This document shows, piece after piece, positions 8,374 through 18,404 of a stretch of DNA of 64,000 nt (positions are counted from its first letter, which is position 1; every line of letters starts with the position of its first letter). Origin of the DNA: Streptococcus infantis ATCC 700779 (lineage in GTDB: Bacteria > Bacillota > Bacilli > Lactobacillales > Streptococcaceae); assembly GCF_000187465.1 (NCBI RefSeq), contig NZ_GL732439.1, positions 1,682,189 to 1,746,188 of the forward strand. Direction: 5' to 3'. The notes beneath the pieces are model-generated. The model was not told the DNA's origin. It saw only the letters and a program-made list of their open reading frames with translations, and made no database searches. A program made the position numbers and the translations under genes.

Positions 8374-8622
8374 TTAGTTGCGAATTTCGTCAACGATTTC
8401 TTTTGAAATGGGAATTCCTAAACGGTAACCTTTATTCACGTAATCAATGACATCATTGATATTTTCTATCGTTTGGATTTTTTCTTTGATAGTTGCACGA
8501 AAATCTTGATCTTTCAATAGTTGGTCCTGAAGCAGTCTTTGAAGTTTCTCTTTTTCATATTTGTTGACAAGAAAGAGAAAAAGAAGACTGATAACAACTA
8601 AGATATAAGCATACTGGCTCAT
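8374..8622 (-). CDS. Hypothetical small protein with N-terminal membrane helix
   Basis: An 82-residue protein: membrane anchor at residues 4-20 (YAYILVVISLLFLFLVN), then a charged, probably coiled-coil cytoplasmic region ending in a compact segment (NKGYRLGIPISKEIVDEIRN). The ATG at 8622 is chosen because of the ribosome site (gggag) 8 bp upstream; longer forms lack one. Similar single-anchor proteins are common in streptococci but uncharacterised. Confidence 0.6.
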   Translation of the reverse strand: MSQYAYILVVISLLFLFLVNKYEKEKLQRLLQDQLLKDQDFRATIKEKIQTIENINDVIDYVNKGYRLGIPISKEIVDEIRN

Positions 8623-8758
8623 AAAAATTCTCCCTAGGTGATAAAGAAGTAAGTGGTTAGAGAAAAACGAATATCCTTCGCCTCTCGAGTGATAATACTG
8701 TAAGCGGCTAGCATCTAACAATTAGGAATTTTAGTTACAGTAACTTGAAGATTACGAC

Positions 8759-8870
8759 GTCTTTCGGTAGAAATCGATAATATTTCTATCGAAAGACTAG
8801 TGAGGCGCCTAGCCAAAGTCCGAATAGGATTTGGCGTTAGTTACTTAGATTGCTTTGCAATCAAGTAACT
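8759..8870. repeat. Cluster of three imperfect hairpins between argS and the next gene
   Basis: Three inverted repeats follow one another. The first (8759-8797) has a 16-bp stem, gtctttcggtagaaat against atttctatcgaaagac. The second is at 8812-8835 (gccaaagtcc / ggatttggc) and the third at 8839-8870 (agttacttagattgc / gcaatcaagtaact, one bulge). A shorter palindrome agttacagtaact lies at 8733-8745. None has a clear T run, so they are not typical terminators. See the finding. Confidence 0.6.
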
Positions 8871-8878
8871 TTGGCGAG

Positions 8879-10570
8879 TTACATCTTCTCTGGCGCCTCT
8901 ACACCCAACAGACGAAGGGCTTCTTTGAGGACTACTGCTGTTGCATAGCTAAGGGCTAGGCGACTGTCACGTTCTGGACTTTCATCTAAGATACGAGTGT
9001 GGGCATAGTATTTGTTAAAGGCTTGCGCTAAGCTGATTGCAAATTTAGCGATGATAGAAGGTTCGTAATTATCAGCTGCACGTTTAATAATACGTGGGAA
9101 GTCTTGGATGAGCTTGATGATTTCCCAGCTTTCAGCATCGTTCAAGCTATAGTTGGCACCTGCTTCAGGTTTGAAATCGGCTTTACGCAAGATCGATTGG
9201 ATACGAGCGTAGGCATATTGAACATAAGGGCCAGTCTCCCCTTCGAAGGATACCATAGCTTCAAGGTCGAAGTCATATCCATTTGTACGGTCAGTTTTAA
9301 GGTCATAGAATTTAATGGCCCCAACTCCAACAGCATGAGCGACCTGGTCTTTGTTTTCAAGTTCAGGATTTTTGGCTTCGATCTGCGCTTTAGCACGGCT
9401 GATGGCTTCTGCTACAGTTGGTTCTAGCAAGATAACATTCCCTTTACGAGTAGAAAGTTTTTTCCCTTCTTTTGTAACCAAGCCAAACGGAACATGGACA
9501 ATATCTTGGCTCCAATCGTAACCCATTTCTTGCAAGACAGCCTTGAGTTGTTTGAAGTGAGCAGATTGTTCTTGACCGACTACATAGATAGAATTGGCAA
9601 ATTGGTACTCGTTTTTACGGTAAAGGGCAGCGGCCAAGTCACGTGTGATATAGAGGGTTGCACCGTCAGATTTTTTGATAAGAGCTGGGTGTTCAATTCC
9701 ATATTTTTCAAGATTAACAACTTGAGCACCTTCTGATTCGACTAATAGTCCTTTTTCAGAAAGGATGTCTACAACTGCATCCATTTTATCATTGTAGAAA
9801 GCTTCTCCGTTATAGCTGTCGAATTCAACTTGAAGCTCATTGTAGAGACGGTTAAATTCTACCAAGCTTTCATCGCGGAACCATTGCCAAAGAGCGAGAG
9901 CTTCCTCATCGCCGTTTTCAAGCTTGCGGAACCATTCGCGTGCTTCTTCATCCAAGCTTGGATCGTTCTCAGCTTCAGCATTGATGCGGACATAGAGCTT
10001 GAGGAGTTCATCGATTGGATGAGCTTTGACAGCTTCTTCGTTACCCCATTTCTTGTAGGCAACAATCAACATCCCAAACTGTTTGCCCCAGTCTCCCAAA
10101 TGGTTGACCTTGACAGTTTTATAGCCGATTTTTTGGAAGATATGTGACAAGCTGTCTCCGATAACTGTTGAACGAAGGTGACCGATTGAAAATGGTTTAG
10201 CGATATTAGGGCTAGACATGTCAATAACGACATTTTCTTGATTGCCAATCTCTTGGTCAGCGTAGTGCTCTTTTTCAGTGATAACGTTTTGTAGAACTTG
10301 ACCAGAAATGGCAGCCTTATCAAGGAAGAAGTTGACGTAAGGACCTGTTGCTACAACCTTTTCAAAGGCTTGACTATTGATCTTTTCAGCGATGTCAGCA
10401 GCAATCATTTGAGGAGCTTTACGTTCAACCTTTGCCAATGAGAAGGCGGGGAAGGCGATGTCTCCCATATCTGAGTTTTTAGGTGTTTCTAGTAAATTTA
10501 AAATAGCCTCTTGGTCCAGGCTATCAATGACACTAGCCAACTCGCTAGCAATCAATTCTTTTGTATTCAT
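8879..10570 (-). CDS. argS: Arginyl-tRNA synthetase
   Basis: A class I aminoacyl-tRNA synthetase of 563 residues that charges tRNA-Arg. Visible are the arginyl additional domain at the N-terminus, the HIGH-equivalent in [18 protein letters not shown] (about residue 130), the KMSKS-equivalent KLSTRKGN (about 370) and the DALR anticodon-binding domain at the C-terminus (ending LGVEAPEKM). Full length. It is divergent from argR, 153 bp away, an arrangement conserved in streptococci. Confidence 0.97.
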   Translation of the reverse strand: MNTKELIASELASVIDSLDQEAILNLLETPKNSDMGDIAFPAFSLAKVERKAPQMIAADIAEKINSQAFEKVVATGPYVNFFLDKAAISGQVLQNVITEKEHYADQEIGNQENVVIDMSSPNIAKPFSIGHLRSTVIGDSLSHIFQKIGYKTVKVNHLGDWGKQFGMLIVAYKKWGNEEAVKAHPIDELLKLYVRINAEAENDPSLDEEAREWFRKLENGDEEALALWQWFRDESLVEFNRLYNELQVEFDSYNGEAFYNDKMDAVVDILSEKGLLVESEGAQVVNLEKYGIEHPALIKKSDGATLYITRDLAAALYRKNEYQFANSIYVVGQEQSAHFKQLKAVLQEMGYDWSQDIVHVPFGLVTKEGKKLSTRKGNVILLEPTVAEAISRAKAQIEAKNPELENKDQVAHAVGVGAIKFYDLKTDRTNGYDFDLEAMVSFEGETGPYVQYAYARIQSILRKADFKPEAGANYSLNDAESWEIIKLIQDFPRIIKRAADNYEPSIIAKFAISLAQAFNKYYAHTRILDESPERDSRLALSYATAVVLKEALRLLGVEAPEKM

Positions 10571-10643
10571 TTAAGGCTCCTTTAGGGCTTTTCTACTATT
10601 TTATCACAATTTACTACATTTTTTTTGAAAGAAGAGATATTTT

Positions 10644-10671
10644 TTGAAATATCCAGTTTTTTTGATATAAT
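10644..10671 (+). promoter_or_regulatory. Promoter of argR
   Basis: TTGAAA and TATAAT are 16 bp apart, with TGA directly before the -10. An ARG-box-like degenerate palindrome (tgtaataaatatgca) lies between the -10 and the start codon, which would allow autoregulation, but the match is weak. Confidence 0.6.
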
Positions 10672-10723
10672 GTTCTTACTAAAAAAATGAAAAATGTAAT
10701 AAATATGCAATCGAAAGGATCTT

Positions 10724-11170
10724 ATGAGAAAAAGAGAACGTCATCAGCTCATCAAGCGAATGATTACAGAAGAAAAACTAGGAACTCAAAAGGAAATTCA
10801 AGATCGATTGGAAGCCTGTGATGTCTTTGTGACACAAACGACATTATCCCGTGATTTGCGAGAGCTTGGCTTAACCAAAGTTAAGAAAAACGATGTTGTT
10901 TACTATGTGCTAGCAAATGAGACAGAGAAGATTGATCTGGTCGAATTCCTTTCACATCACTTAGAGGGTGTTGCAAGAGCCGAATTCACTTTGGTTCTCC
11001 ACACTAAACTTGGAGAAGCATCCGTTTTAGCCAATGTAGTAGATTCAAATAAAGATGGGTGGATCTTAGGTACTGTTGCCGGAGCGAATACCTTGTTGGT
11101 TATCTGTAAAGATCAACATGCAGCTAAAGTCATGGAAGAACGCTTGCTAGAGTTAATGGAAGATAGATAA
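10724..11170 (+). CDS. argR: ArgR/AhrC family arginine-responsive regulator
   Basis: A regulator of 148 residues with the ArgR winged-helix domain (residues 1-70; recognition region TQTTLSRDLRELGLTK) and a C-terminal hexamerisation/arginine-binding domain containing GTVAGANTLLVI. It senses arginine and controls arginine biosynthesis and catabolism genes. Ribosome site gaaagga, 6 bp before ATG. It precedes mutS by 46 bp without a terminator, so the two are probably co-transcribed. Confidence 0.92.
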   Translation: MRKRERHQLIKRMITEEKLGTQKEIQDRLEACDVFVTQTTLSRDLRELGLTKVKKNDVVYYVLANETEKIDLVEFLSHHLEGVARAEFTLVLHTKLGEASVLANVVDSNKDGWILGTVAGANTLLVICKDQHAAKVMEERLLELMEDR

Positions 11171-11216
11171 GGTCTTGAGAGCTTCTCTCAGGACTGTTTT
11201 TACAAGGAGAGAGTAA

Positions 11217-13751
11217 ATGACTACTGAAAAATTATCACCTGGTATGCAACAGTATGTGGATATCAAAAAACAATATCCAGATGCTTTTTTGCTTTTTCGT
11301 ATGGGTGATTTTTATGAGTTGTTTTATGAGGATGCAGTCAATGCTGCACAGATACTAGAAATCTCACTGACCAGTCGCAATAAAAATGCTGAAAATCCGA
11401 TTCCTATGGCTGGAGTTCCTTATCATTCTGCCCAACAGTATATAGATGTCCTCGTTGAGCGTGGCTACAAGGTTGCCATCGCTGAACAGATGGAAGACCC
11501 TAAGCAAGCTGTTGGTGTCGTTAAGCGCGAGGTTGTTCAGGTCATTACACCAGGAACAGTGGTTGATAGTAGTAAGCCAGATAGTCACAATAACTTTTTA
11601 GTGGCTATTGATCGTGAAGGTTCCCAGTATGGACTAGCCTATATGGACCTGGTGACAGGTGATTTCTATGTAACGGGATTATCAGATTTCTCTCTAGTCT
11701 GTGGTGAAATCCGTAACCTAAAGGCCAGAGAAGTGGTGATTGGTTACGACTTGTCTGAAGCGGAAGAACAGATTCTCAGTCGTCAAATGAATCTAGTGCT
11801 TTCCTATGAACAAGAAACATATGAAGATGTTCATCTGTTGGATTCAAGATTGGCAACTGTTGAAGGAGCAGCTAGTGGGAAACTTCTTCAGTATGTCCAT
11901 CGGACGCAGATGAGAGAGTTGAATCACTTAAAACCTGTTATTCGTTATGAAATCAAAGATTTCTTGCAGATGGATTTTGCGACCAAGGCTAGTCTTGATT
12001 TGGTTGAAAATGCTCGCTCAGGTAAGAAACAAGGGAGCCTGTTCTGGTTGCTAGATGAGACTAAAACTGCAATGGGTATGCGTCTCTTACGTTCCTGGAT
12101 TCAACGCCCCTTAATTGATTTAGATCGTATCATAGAACGTCAGGAGGTTGTGCAAGTCTTTCTGGATTATTTCTTTGAGCGCAGTGACTTAACGGAAAGC
12201 CTTAAGGGAGTCTACGATATCGAACGTCTGGCTAGCCGAGTATCTTTTGGGAAAAGTAATCCTAAAGATCTCTTGCAATTAGCGACTACCTTGGGAAGTG
12301 TTCCACGAATTCGCGCCATTTTAGAAGGAATGGAGCAACCAGCTCTAGCTTATCTGATTGAACAACTAGATGCTATCCCAGAGTTGGAAAATCTCATTAG
12401 TGCAGCCATTGCCCCAGAGGCCCCCCACGTGATTACCGAAGGTGGTATTATCCGAACGGGCTTTGATGAGACCTTGGATAAATACCGTCGTGTGCTGAGA
12501 GAAGGGACCAGCTGGATTGCTGAGATTGAAGCCAAGGAAAGAGAAAACTCTGGCATCAATACTCTCAAGATTGACTACAATAAAAAAGACGGCTACTATT
12601 TCCATGTAACCAACTCGCAGCTAGGTAACGTACCAGCCCACTTTTTCCGTAAGGCTACGCTGAAAAACTCTGAGCGATTTGGGACAGAGGAATTGGCGCG
12701 TATCGAGGGAGAAATGTTAGAGGCGCGTGAGAAATCAGCAAACTTAGAGTACGAAATCTTTATGCGGATCCGTGAGGAGGTTGGGAAGTATATCCAACGC
12801 CTGCAAGCCCTAGCTCAAGGAATCGCTACTGTCGATGTCTTACAAGGCTTAGCAGTGGTAGCAGAAAATCAACACCTGATTCGTCCAGAGTTTGGGCAAG
12901 AGTCGCGGATTGATATCCAGAATGGTCGTCACGCAGTTGTTGAAAAGGTCATGGGAGCTCAGACCTATATTCCCAATAGTATCCAGATGGATGAAGATAC
13001 TAGCATTCAACTAATTACAGGTCCGAACATGAGTGGGAAGTCAACCTACATGCGTCAACTAGCCATTACAGCGGTTATGGCTCAGATGGGTTCTTATGTC
13101 CCTGCAGAAAGTGCTCAACTGCCAATTTTTGATGCGATTTTTACACGTATCGGAGCGGCAGATGACTTGGTTTCAGGTCAGTCCACCTTTATGGTAGAGA
13201 TGATGGAAGCTAATAATGCCATTAGTCATGCGACAAAGGATTCATTGATTCTTTTTGATGAGCTTGGTCGAGGAACCGCAACTTATGATGGTATGGCTCT
13301 AGCCCAGTCTATTATCGAGTATATCCATGAGCATATTGGTGCCAAGACTCTCTTTGCCACGCACTACCATGAATTAACCAGTCTGGAAGCTAGTCTTGAA
13401 CATCTAGTAAATGTACACGTGGCTACGCTTGAGCAAAATGGTCAGGTCACTTTCCTTCATAAGATTGAACCAGGTCCAGCAGACAAATCGTACGGTATTC
13501 ACGTTGCTAAGATTGCAGGATTGCCAGCAGACTTGCTAAAAAGAGCGGATGCGATTCTAACTCAACTAGAGAGTCAAGGCCAGGAAAATCCAATTTCTAT
13601 CAATCAAAGGAATGTTGTCAATGAGCAAATGTCTCTCTTTGATGAAAAAGAAGAAAATCCTATCCTAGCAGAGTTGGCCCAAGTAGATGTGTACAATATG
13701 ACACCGATGCAAGCCATGAATCTCTTATTAGAGCTAAAACAAAAATTATAA
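11217..13751 (+). CDS. mutS: DNA mismatch repair ATPase MutS (HexA)
   Basis: A protein of 844 residues that recognises mispaired bases and, in pneumococcus, limits recombination between diverged DNA. The mismatch-reading motif appears as [12 protein letters not shown] (Phe-X-Glu) near residue 30, the Walker A as GPNMSGKST (about 602), Walker B as [11 protein letters not shown] (about 680) and the switch histidine in FATHYHEL. Domain order and length are complete. The C-terminus ends in [17 protein letters not shown], the usual MutS dimerisation tail. Followed by a terminator. Confidence 0.97.
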   Translation: MTTEKLSPGMQQYVDIKKQYPDAFLLFRMGDFYELFYEDAVNAAQILEISLTSRNKNAENPIPMAGVPYHSAQQYIDVLVERGYKVAIAEQMEDPKQAVGVVKREVVQVITPGTVVDSSKPDSHNNFLVAIDREGSQYGLAYMDLVTGDFYVTGLSDFSLVCGEIRNLKAREVVIGYDLSEAEEQILSRQMNLVLSYEQETYEDVHLLDSRLATVEGAASGKLLQYVHRTQMRELNHLKPVIRYEIKDFLQMDFATKASLDLVENARSGKKQGSLFWLLDETKTAMGMRLLRSWIQRPLIDLDRIIERQEVVQVFLDYFFERSDLTESLKGVYDIERLASRVSFGKSNPKDLLQLATTLGSVPRIRAILEGMEQPALAYLIEQLDAIPELENLISAAIAPEAPHVITEGGIIRTGFDETLDKYRRVLREGTSWIAEIEAKERENSGINTLKIDYNKKDGYYFHVTNSQLGNVPAHFFRKATLKNSERFGTEELARIEGEMLEAREKSANLEYEIFMRIREEVGKYIQRLQALAQGIATVDVLQGLAVVAENQHLIRPEFGQESRIDIQNGRHAVVEKVMGAQTYIPNSIQMDEDTSIQLITGPNMSGKSTYMRQLAITAVMAQMGSYVPAESAQLPIFDAIFTRIGAADDLVSGQSTFMVEMMEANNAISHATKDSLILFDELGRGTATYDGMALAQSIIEYIHEHIGAKTLFATHYHELTSLEASLEHLVNVHVATLEQNGQVTFLHKIEPGPADKSYGIHVAKIAGLPADLLKRADAILTQLESQGQENPISINQRNVVNEQMSLFDEKEENPILAELAQVDVYNMTPMQAMNLLLELKQKL

Positions 13752-13754
13752 GCA

Positions 13755-13785
13755 AAAACCCACTCCGTTTTGTGAGTGGGTTTTT
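13755..13785. terminator. Bidirectional terminator between mutS and the DUF3021 gene
   Basis: Arms aaaaacccactc and gagtgggttttt form a 12-bp stem with T tracts on both sides, serving two convergent transcripts. Confidence 0.88.
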
Positions 13786-13790
13786 AGGTC

Positions 13791-14249
13791 TTATTTTTTC
13801 TGAGCTAATAGTTGGTTGATGTGGGCAACCTTCTTTGATTCTCTTTTGTAGAGAATCGTCCAGATGATGAGGTAGACGATGGCAAACTCTGGGATGAGTT
13901 GAAGGATGAAAGTCCAGTGAAGAGGGAACCAGCCTGCTAGGATTGCTAAAGGTACAAAGCCTAGTAGCATGAGGAAGAAGTGAGTGACAGTCGCACGAAG
14001 AAGACTCCAATCTTGAGCGAATAGACGGCTACCAAAACTAAAGAGTACTCCAATAGCTGACCAGATAAGCAGACAGTAAAGTAAGACGAGTGATCCATGC
14101 ACCTGATGTTGGGTCGTGAATTGCCCAATTAAAGAGTTGGGGCTGAGAGGTGCGTAGTTACTTGGTGAGTGGATAAAAGAAAAGATAATAGATAGGATGA
14201 GGCCGATGAGGATACCAGTTGTGGCATCGTGAAATACTTGTTTTTTCAT
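13791..14249 (-). CDS. DUF3021 family membrane protein
   Basis: A protein of 152 residues with four membrane helices and a short basic tail (KRESKKVAHINQLLAQKK). DUF3021 proteins are encoded with LytTR regulators in many streptococci and are thought to modulate them, but the mechanism is unknown. The start codon overlaps the stop of the LytTR gene (ATGA-type overlap), which indicates translational coupling. Confidence 0.82.
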   Translation of the reverse strand: MKKQVFHDATTGILIGLILSIIFSFIHSPSNYAPLSPNSLIGQFTTQHQVHGSLVLLYCLLIWSAIGVLFSFGSRLFAQDWSLLRATVTHFFLMLLGFVPLAILAGWFPLHWTFILQLIPEFAIVYLIIWTILYKRESKKVAHINQLLAQKK

Positions 14250-14686
14250 AGTTCTAATTTCTCCTTAATAGTTTTGAGGTAACGGCGAGATGAGTAGGTG
14301 AAACTTTCGTTTTTTAAATAGATTTCAATCAAGCCGTTAGAGGTTAGTTTTAGATGACTAATTGCATCAATGTTGACAATTTCCGATTGGGAAATTTGGA
14401 TAAAGGAAGCAGGTAAAATTTCAATTGCTTGGTAAAGACGAATGTCAAGTGCATAGGTTTGGCTATCCGTTTCGGCCAGAACCTTACGATTTTCAATGTA
14501 TACACGCTGAATCTTGCTAATCTGAATCAAGTAGACCTGGTCTTGAAATTTTCCTTTGATGGTTTCTTTTTGATCCAGGGATTGTACAAAGTCCTGAACC
14601 TTTTGAATTTTTGAAGACAAGGCAGGTGCTTCTATGATGATTTGCTCTTCGGTGTATTGTTGATCAATATCAAGTCTGAGTTTCAT
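14246..14686 (-). CDS. LytTR-domain DNA-binding protein
   Basis: A protein of 146 residues lacking a receiver domain; the C-terminal 100 residues are a LytTR DNA-binding domain (visible as LPASFIQISQSEIVNIDAIS and IYLKNESFTYSSRRYLKTIK). The ATG at 14686 is chosen because of its ribosome site (aaaggag, 5 bp upstream); the longer frame adds 20 residues with no support. With the following DUF3021 membrane protein it forms a two-gene LytTR regulatory system of the kind described in streptococci, where the membrane partner inhibits the regulator. Confidence 0.82.
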   Translation of the reverse strand: MKLRLDIDQQYTEEQIIIEAPALSSKIQKVQDFVQSLDQKETIKGKFQDQVYLIQISKIQRVYIENRKVLAETDSQTYALDIRLYQAIEILPASFIQISQSEIVNIDAISHLKLTSNGLIEIYLKNESFTYSSRRYLKTIKEKLEL

Positions 14687-14862
14687 AATTTCTCCTTTAT
14701 AAAGTTGTAATAGAGATCTCTTGCTTACAAATCTATTAAACACCATTTTGTCGACAAATACAAGAAGGTCTGTCTATGTGGTCGGTTGAAGAGTCTATCT
14801 GGTAGGTGACCGTTTTCAAAGAGATTTTAGAGCAAAGAAGTCAAAAAATAAGAAGAAATATA

Positions 14863-14892
14863 TTGACAAAAATAGAAAAAACGTGGTACAAT
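14863..14892 (+). promoter_or_regulatory. Promoter of the str (rpsL-rpsG) operon
   Basis: A consensus -35 TTGACA and -10 TACAAT separated by 18 bp. Upstream, 14687-14862 shows no gene. Transcription from here leaves a leader of about 130 nt. Confidence 0.82.
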
Positions 14893-15028
14893 GTTAGACG
14901 GTACTTTTTACTTTTGGTCTCTCAAGAGTGTACAGGGACGTGCTGACAAATGTTGCAAAAGTACACACAGATGATAGCTGTCACCAAGTGTATCATCACC
15001 AAAAATAAAAAAACACAGGAGAATGTAG
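14893..15028 (+). promoter_or_regulatory. Structured 5' leader of rpsL-rpsG
   Basis: The leader can form a long-range stem between gtactttt (14901-14908) and aaaagtac (14957-14964), and a hairpin gatgata / tatcatc (14970-14997). Leaders of ribosomal protein operons often bind one of the encoded proteins to repress translation; whether S7 or S12 binds here is not known. Ends in a good ribosome site (caggag). Confidence 0.45.
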
Positions 15029-15442
15029 ATGCCTACAATTAACCAATTGGTTCGCAAACCGCGTAAATCAAAAGTAGAAAAATCTAAATCACCAGCTTTG
15101 AACGTTGGTTACAACAGTCATAAAAAAGTTCAAACAAACGTTTCTTCACCACAAAAACGTGGTGTAGCAACTCGTGTTGGAACTATGACACCTAAAAAAC
15201 CTAACTCTGCCCTTCGTAAATTTGCTCGTGTACGTTTGAGCAACCTTATCGAAGTTACTGCTTACATCCCAGGTATCGGACACAACTTGCAAGAGCACAG
15301 CGTGGTGCTTCTTCGTGGTGGACGTGTAAAAGACCTTCCAGGGGTACGTTACCATATCGTCCGTGGTGCACTTGATACTGCAGGTGTTAACGATCGTAAA
15401 CAAGGCCGTTCTAAATACGGTACTAAACGTCCAAAAGCATAA
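15029..15442 (+). CDS. rpsL: 30S ribosomal protein S12
   Basis: A protein of 137 residues, part of the decoding centre. The streptomycin-resistance region [17 protein letters not shown] is present with Lys at the position (K56 here) whose change gives resistance, so the allele reads as the sensitive form. It also has the conserved [13 protein letters not shown]. First gene of the str operon; rpsG follows 19 bp later. Confidence 0.98.
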   Translation: MPTINQLVRKPRKSKVEKSKSPALNVGYNSHKKVQTNVSSPQKRGVATRVGTMTPKKPNSALRKFARVRLSNLIEVTAYIPGIGHNLQEHSVVLLRGGRVKDLPGVRYHIVRGALDTAGVNDRKQGRSKYGTKRPKA

Positions 15443-15461
15443 GGAAAGGGGATAAAGAGAA

Positions 15462-15932
15462 ATGAGTCGTAAAAATAGAGCTCCAAAACGTGAAGTATTG
15501 CCAGATCCGCTTTACAATTCACAATTAGTTACTCGTCTTATCAACCGCGTTATGCTTGATGGTAAACGTGGTACAGCTGCTTCAATCGTTTACGGTGCTT
15601 TTGAGCAAATCAAAGAAGCTACTGGTAACGATGCACTTGAAGTATTTGAAACAGCTATGGAAAACATCATGCCTGTACTTGAAGTACGTGCACGTCGTGT
15701 TGGTGGATCTAACTACCAAGTCCCAGTTGAAGTTCGTCCAGAACGTCGTACAACACTTGGACTTCGTTGGTTGGTAACAATCGCTCGCCTTCGTGGTGAA
15801 CACACAATGCAAGACCGTCTTGCAAAAGAAATCTTGGATGCTGCTAACAACACTGGTGCAGCAGTTAAGAAACGTGAAGACACTCACCGTATGGCTGAAG
15901 CTAACCGTGCCTTCGCACACTTCCGTTGGTAA
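15462..15932 (+). CDS. rpsG: 30S ribosomal protein S7
   Basis: A protein of 156 residues that nucleates assembly of the 30S head and contacts the E-site tRNA. It shows the S7 signature region near residue 20 ([20 protein letters not shown]) and ends in [13 protein letters not shown]. Ribosome site aaagggg upstream. Followed by a 277-bp spacer to fusA that contains an inverted-repeat element and a separate promoter, so fusA can be transcribed independently. Confidence 0.98.
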   Translation: MSRKNRAPKREVLPDPLYNSQLVTRLINRVMLDGKRGTAASIVYGAFEQIKEATGNDALEVFETAMENIMPVLEVRARRVGGSNYQVPVEVRPERRTTLGLRWLVTIARLRGEHTMQDRLAKEILDAANNTGAAVKKREDTHRMAEANRAFAHFRW

Positions 15933-15945
15933 GAAAATGATGCTA

Positions 15946-16037
15946 GGAACGGTAAGGATGCAAGGTGAAAATAGGAAACTGACGCAGTATTCGACGAATA
16001 CAAGGAAGTTTATCTTTTTCACACAGTATCCCGTTCC
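15946..16037. repeat. Two-tier hairpin element, copy 1 (rpsG-fusA spacer)
   Basis: Outer arms ggaacgg / ccgttcc enclose an inner imperfect hairpin (15965-16022) with arms beginning gtgaaaa and ending ttttcac and a perfect apex gtattc-gac-gaatac. The inner arms share aaaaagataaacttc (minus strand) and agtttcctatttt with the element at 51030-51118, so this is a repeat family, probably a short miniature inverted-repeat element or a structured RNA. Confidence 0.55.
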
Positions 16038-16165
16038 GGCTCAAATCGGCTAACTAACTTTAGCCCGAGTACAATTCAACTTCCCATCTCACAAGTTGAA
16101 ACCAACTAAACAAGATAAACATTGAGAACGGGTGGGTCCTGCCTATCCGTTTTTATTGAAATCGT

Positions 16166-16173
16166 GTTATAAT
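16166..16173 (+). promoter_or_regulatory. Extended -10 promoter of fusA
   Basis: TGT directly precedes TATAAT; no good -35 is visible. It lies 37 bp before the start codon and past the hairpin element, giving fusA its own transcript. Confidence 0.5.
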
Positions 16174-16209
16174 ATAATAGAAATAAAAAATATAGGAGAA
16201 ACAAACCTC

Positions 16210-18291
16210 ATGGCACGCGAATTTTCACTTGAAAAAACTCGTAATATCGGTATCATGGCCCACGTCGATGCTGGTAAAACAACTACAACTGAGCGTATTC
16301 TTTACTACACTGGTAAAATCCACAAAATCGGTGAAACTCACGAAGGTGCGTCTCAAATGGACTGGATGGAGCAAGAGCAAGAACGTGGTATCACTATCAC
16401 ATCTGCTGCGACAACAGCTCAATGGAACAACCACCGCGTAAACATCATCGACACACCTGGACACGTGGACTTCACAATCGAAGTACAACGTTCTCTTCGT
16501 GTATTGGATGGTGCGGTTACAGTTCTTGACTCACAATCAGGTGTTGAGCCTCAAACTGAAACAGTTTGGCGTCAAGCAACTGAGTACGGAGTTCCACGTA
16601 TCGTATTTGCCAACAAAATGGACAAAATCGGTGCTGACTTCCTTTACTCAGTAAGCACACTTCACGATCGTCTTCAAGCAAACGCACACCCAATTCAATT
16701 GCCAATCGGTTCTGAAGATGACTTCCGTGGAATCATCGACTTGATCAAGATGAAAGCTGAAATCTATACTAACGACCTTGGTACAGATATCCTTGAAGAA
16801 GATATTCCAGCTGAATACCTTGACCAAGCTCAAGAGTACCGTGAAAAATTGATCGAAGCAGTTGCTGAAACTGACGAAGAATTGATGATGAAATACCTCG
16901 AAGGTGAAGAAATCACTAACGAAGAATTGAAAGCTGGTATCCGTAAAGCGACTATCAACGTTGAATTCTTCCCAGTATTGTGTGGTTCTGCCTTCAAAAA
17001 CAAAGGTGTTCAATTGATGCTTGATGCGGTTATCGACTACCTTCCAAGCCCACTTGATATCCCTGCGATCAAAGGTATCAACCCAGATACAGATGAAGAA
17101 GAAACTCGTCCAGCATCTGATGAAGAGCCATTTGCAGCTCTTGCCTTCAAGATCATGACTGACCCATTCGTAGGTCGTTTGACATTCTTCCGTGTTTACT
17201 CAGGTGTTCTTCAATCGGGTTCATACGTATTGAACACTTCTAAAGGTAAACGTGAACGTATCGGACGTATCCTTCAAATGCACGCTAACAGCCGTCAAGA
17301 AATCGATACTGTTTACTCAGGTGATATCGCTGCTGCCGTTGGTTTGAAAGACACTACAACTGGTGACTCATTGACAGATGAAAAAGCGAAAATCATCCTT
17401 GAGTCAATCAACGTTCCAGAACCAGTTATCCAATTGATGGTTGAACCAAAATCTAAAGCAGACCAAGACAAGATGGGTATCGCCCTTCAAAAATTGGCTG
17501 AAGAAGATCCAACATTCCGCGTTGAAACTAACGTTGAAACTGGTGAAACAGTTATCTCTGGTATGGGTGAGCTTCACCTTGACGTCCTTGTTGACCGTAT
17601 GCGTCGTGAGTTCAAAGTTGAAGCGAACGTAGGTGCTCCTCAAGTATCTTACCGTGAAACATTCCGCGCTTCTACTCAAGCACGTGGATTCTTCAAACGT
17701 CAGTCTGGTGGTAAAGGTCAATTCGGTGATGTATGGATTGAATTTACTCCAAACGAAGAAGGTAAAGGATTCGAATTCGAAAACGCAATCGTCGGTGGTG
17801 TGGTTCCTCGTGAATTTATCCCAGCGGTTGAAAAAGGTTTGGTAGAATCTATGGCTAACGGTGTTCTTGCTGGTTACCCAATGGTTGACGTTAAAGCTAA
17901 GCTTTACGATGGTTCATACCACGATGTCGACTCATCTGAAACTGCCTTCAAGATCGCTGCATCTCTTGCACTTAAAGAAGCTGCTAAGACTGCACAACCA
18001 GCTATCCTTGAACCAATGATGCTTGTAACAATCACTGTTCCAGAAGAAAACCTTGGTGATGTTATGGGTCACGTAACTGCTCGTCGTGGGCGTGTAGATG
18101 GTATGGAAGCTCACGGTAACAGCCAAATCGTTCGTGCTTACGTTCCACTTGCTGAAATGTTTGGTTACGCAACAGTTCTTCGTTCTGCATCACAAGGACG
18201 TGGTACCTTCATGATGGTATTCGACCACTACGAAGATGTACCTAAGTCAGTACAAGAAGAAATCATTAAGAAAAACAAAGGTGAAGAATAA
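16210..18291 (+). CDS. fusA: Elongation factor G
   Basis: A translational GTPase of 693 residues that drives translocation. G1 is [10 protein letters not shown]2/G3 lie in RGITITSAA and DTPGHVDF, and G4 is NKMD. Domains II-V follow with the usual C-terminal [21 protein letters not shown] stretch. The ATG at 16210 is chosen because of its ribosome site (taggaga) and family start [12 protein letters not shown]; the longer open frame from 16132 runs back through the promoter. Strong codon bias as expected for a highly expressed gene. Confidence 0.98.
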   Translation: MAREFSLEKTRNIGIMAHVDAGKTTTTERILYYTGKIHKIGETHEGASQMDWMEQEQERGITITSAATTAQWNNHRVNIIDTPGHVDFTIEVQRSLRVLDGAVTVLDSQSGVEPQTETVWRQATEYGVPRIVFANKMDKIGADFLYSVSTLHDRLQANAHPIQLPIGSEDDFRGIIDLIKMKAEIYTNDLGTDILEEDIPAEYLDQAQEYREKLIEAVAETDEELMMKYLEGEEITNEELKAGIRKATINVEFFPVLCGSAFKNKGVQLMLDAVIDYLPSPLDIPAIKGINPDTDEEETRPASDEEPFAALAFKIMTDPFVGRLTFFRVYSGVLQSGSYVLNTSKGKRERIGRILQMHANSRQEIDTVYSGDIAAAVGLKDTTTGDSLTDEKAKIILESINVPEPVIQLMVEPKSKADQDKMGIALQKLAEEDPTFRVETNVETGETVISGMGELHLDVLVDRMRREFKVEANVGAPQVSYRETFRASTQARGFFKRQSGGKGQFGDVWIEFTPNEEGKGFEFENAIVGGVVPREFIPAVEKGLVESMANGVLAGYPMVDVKAKLYDGSYHDVDSSETAFKIAASLALKEAAKTAQPAILEPMMLVTITVPEENLGDVMGHVTARRGRVDGMEAHGNSQIVRAYVPLAEMFGYATVLRSASQGRGTFMMVFDHYEDVPKSVQEEIIKKNKGEE

Positions 18292-18305
18292 TTCACCGTC
18301 ACTTT

Positions 18306-18333
18306 AAAAGAAGTCACTTTGTGGCTTCTTTTT
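18306..18333 (+). terminator. Terminator of fusA
   Basis: Arms aaaagaagtcac and gtggcttctttt (one G-T pair) around a 3-nt loop, followed by T residues. Confidence 0.8.
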
Positions 18334-18404
18334 CTGTTTGGTAGAAATAGCTAAAATTGCTTCAAATATGGTAAAATAGAAGGAGTATATTGTGAGGAAA
18401 ATGG

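Noticed and set aside
10690..10715. ARG box before argR
   Set aside because: Only a degenerate half-match to the consensus; mentioned with the promoter but not called as a site.
15582..16022. Long reverse frames inside rpsG, fusA and polC
   Set aside because: They mirror strongly codon-biased genes and lack ribosome sites and family features; these are coding shadows.
16132..16209. 26-residue N-terminal extension of EF-G
   Set aside because: It crosses the extended -10 promoter, and the family start [10 protein letters not shown] is at 16210.
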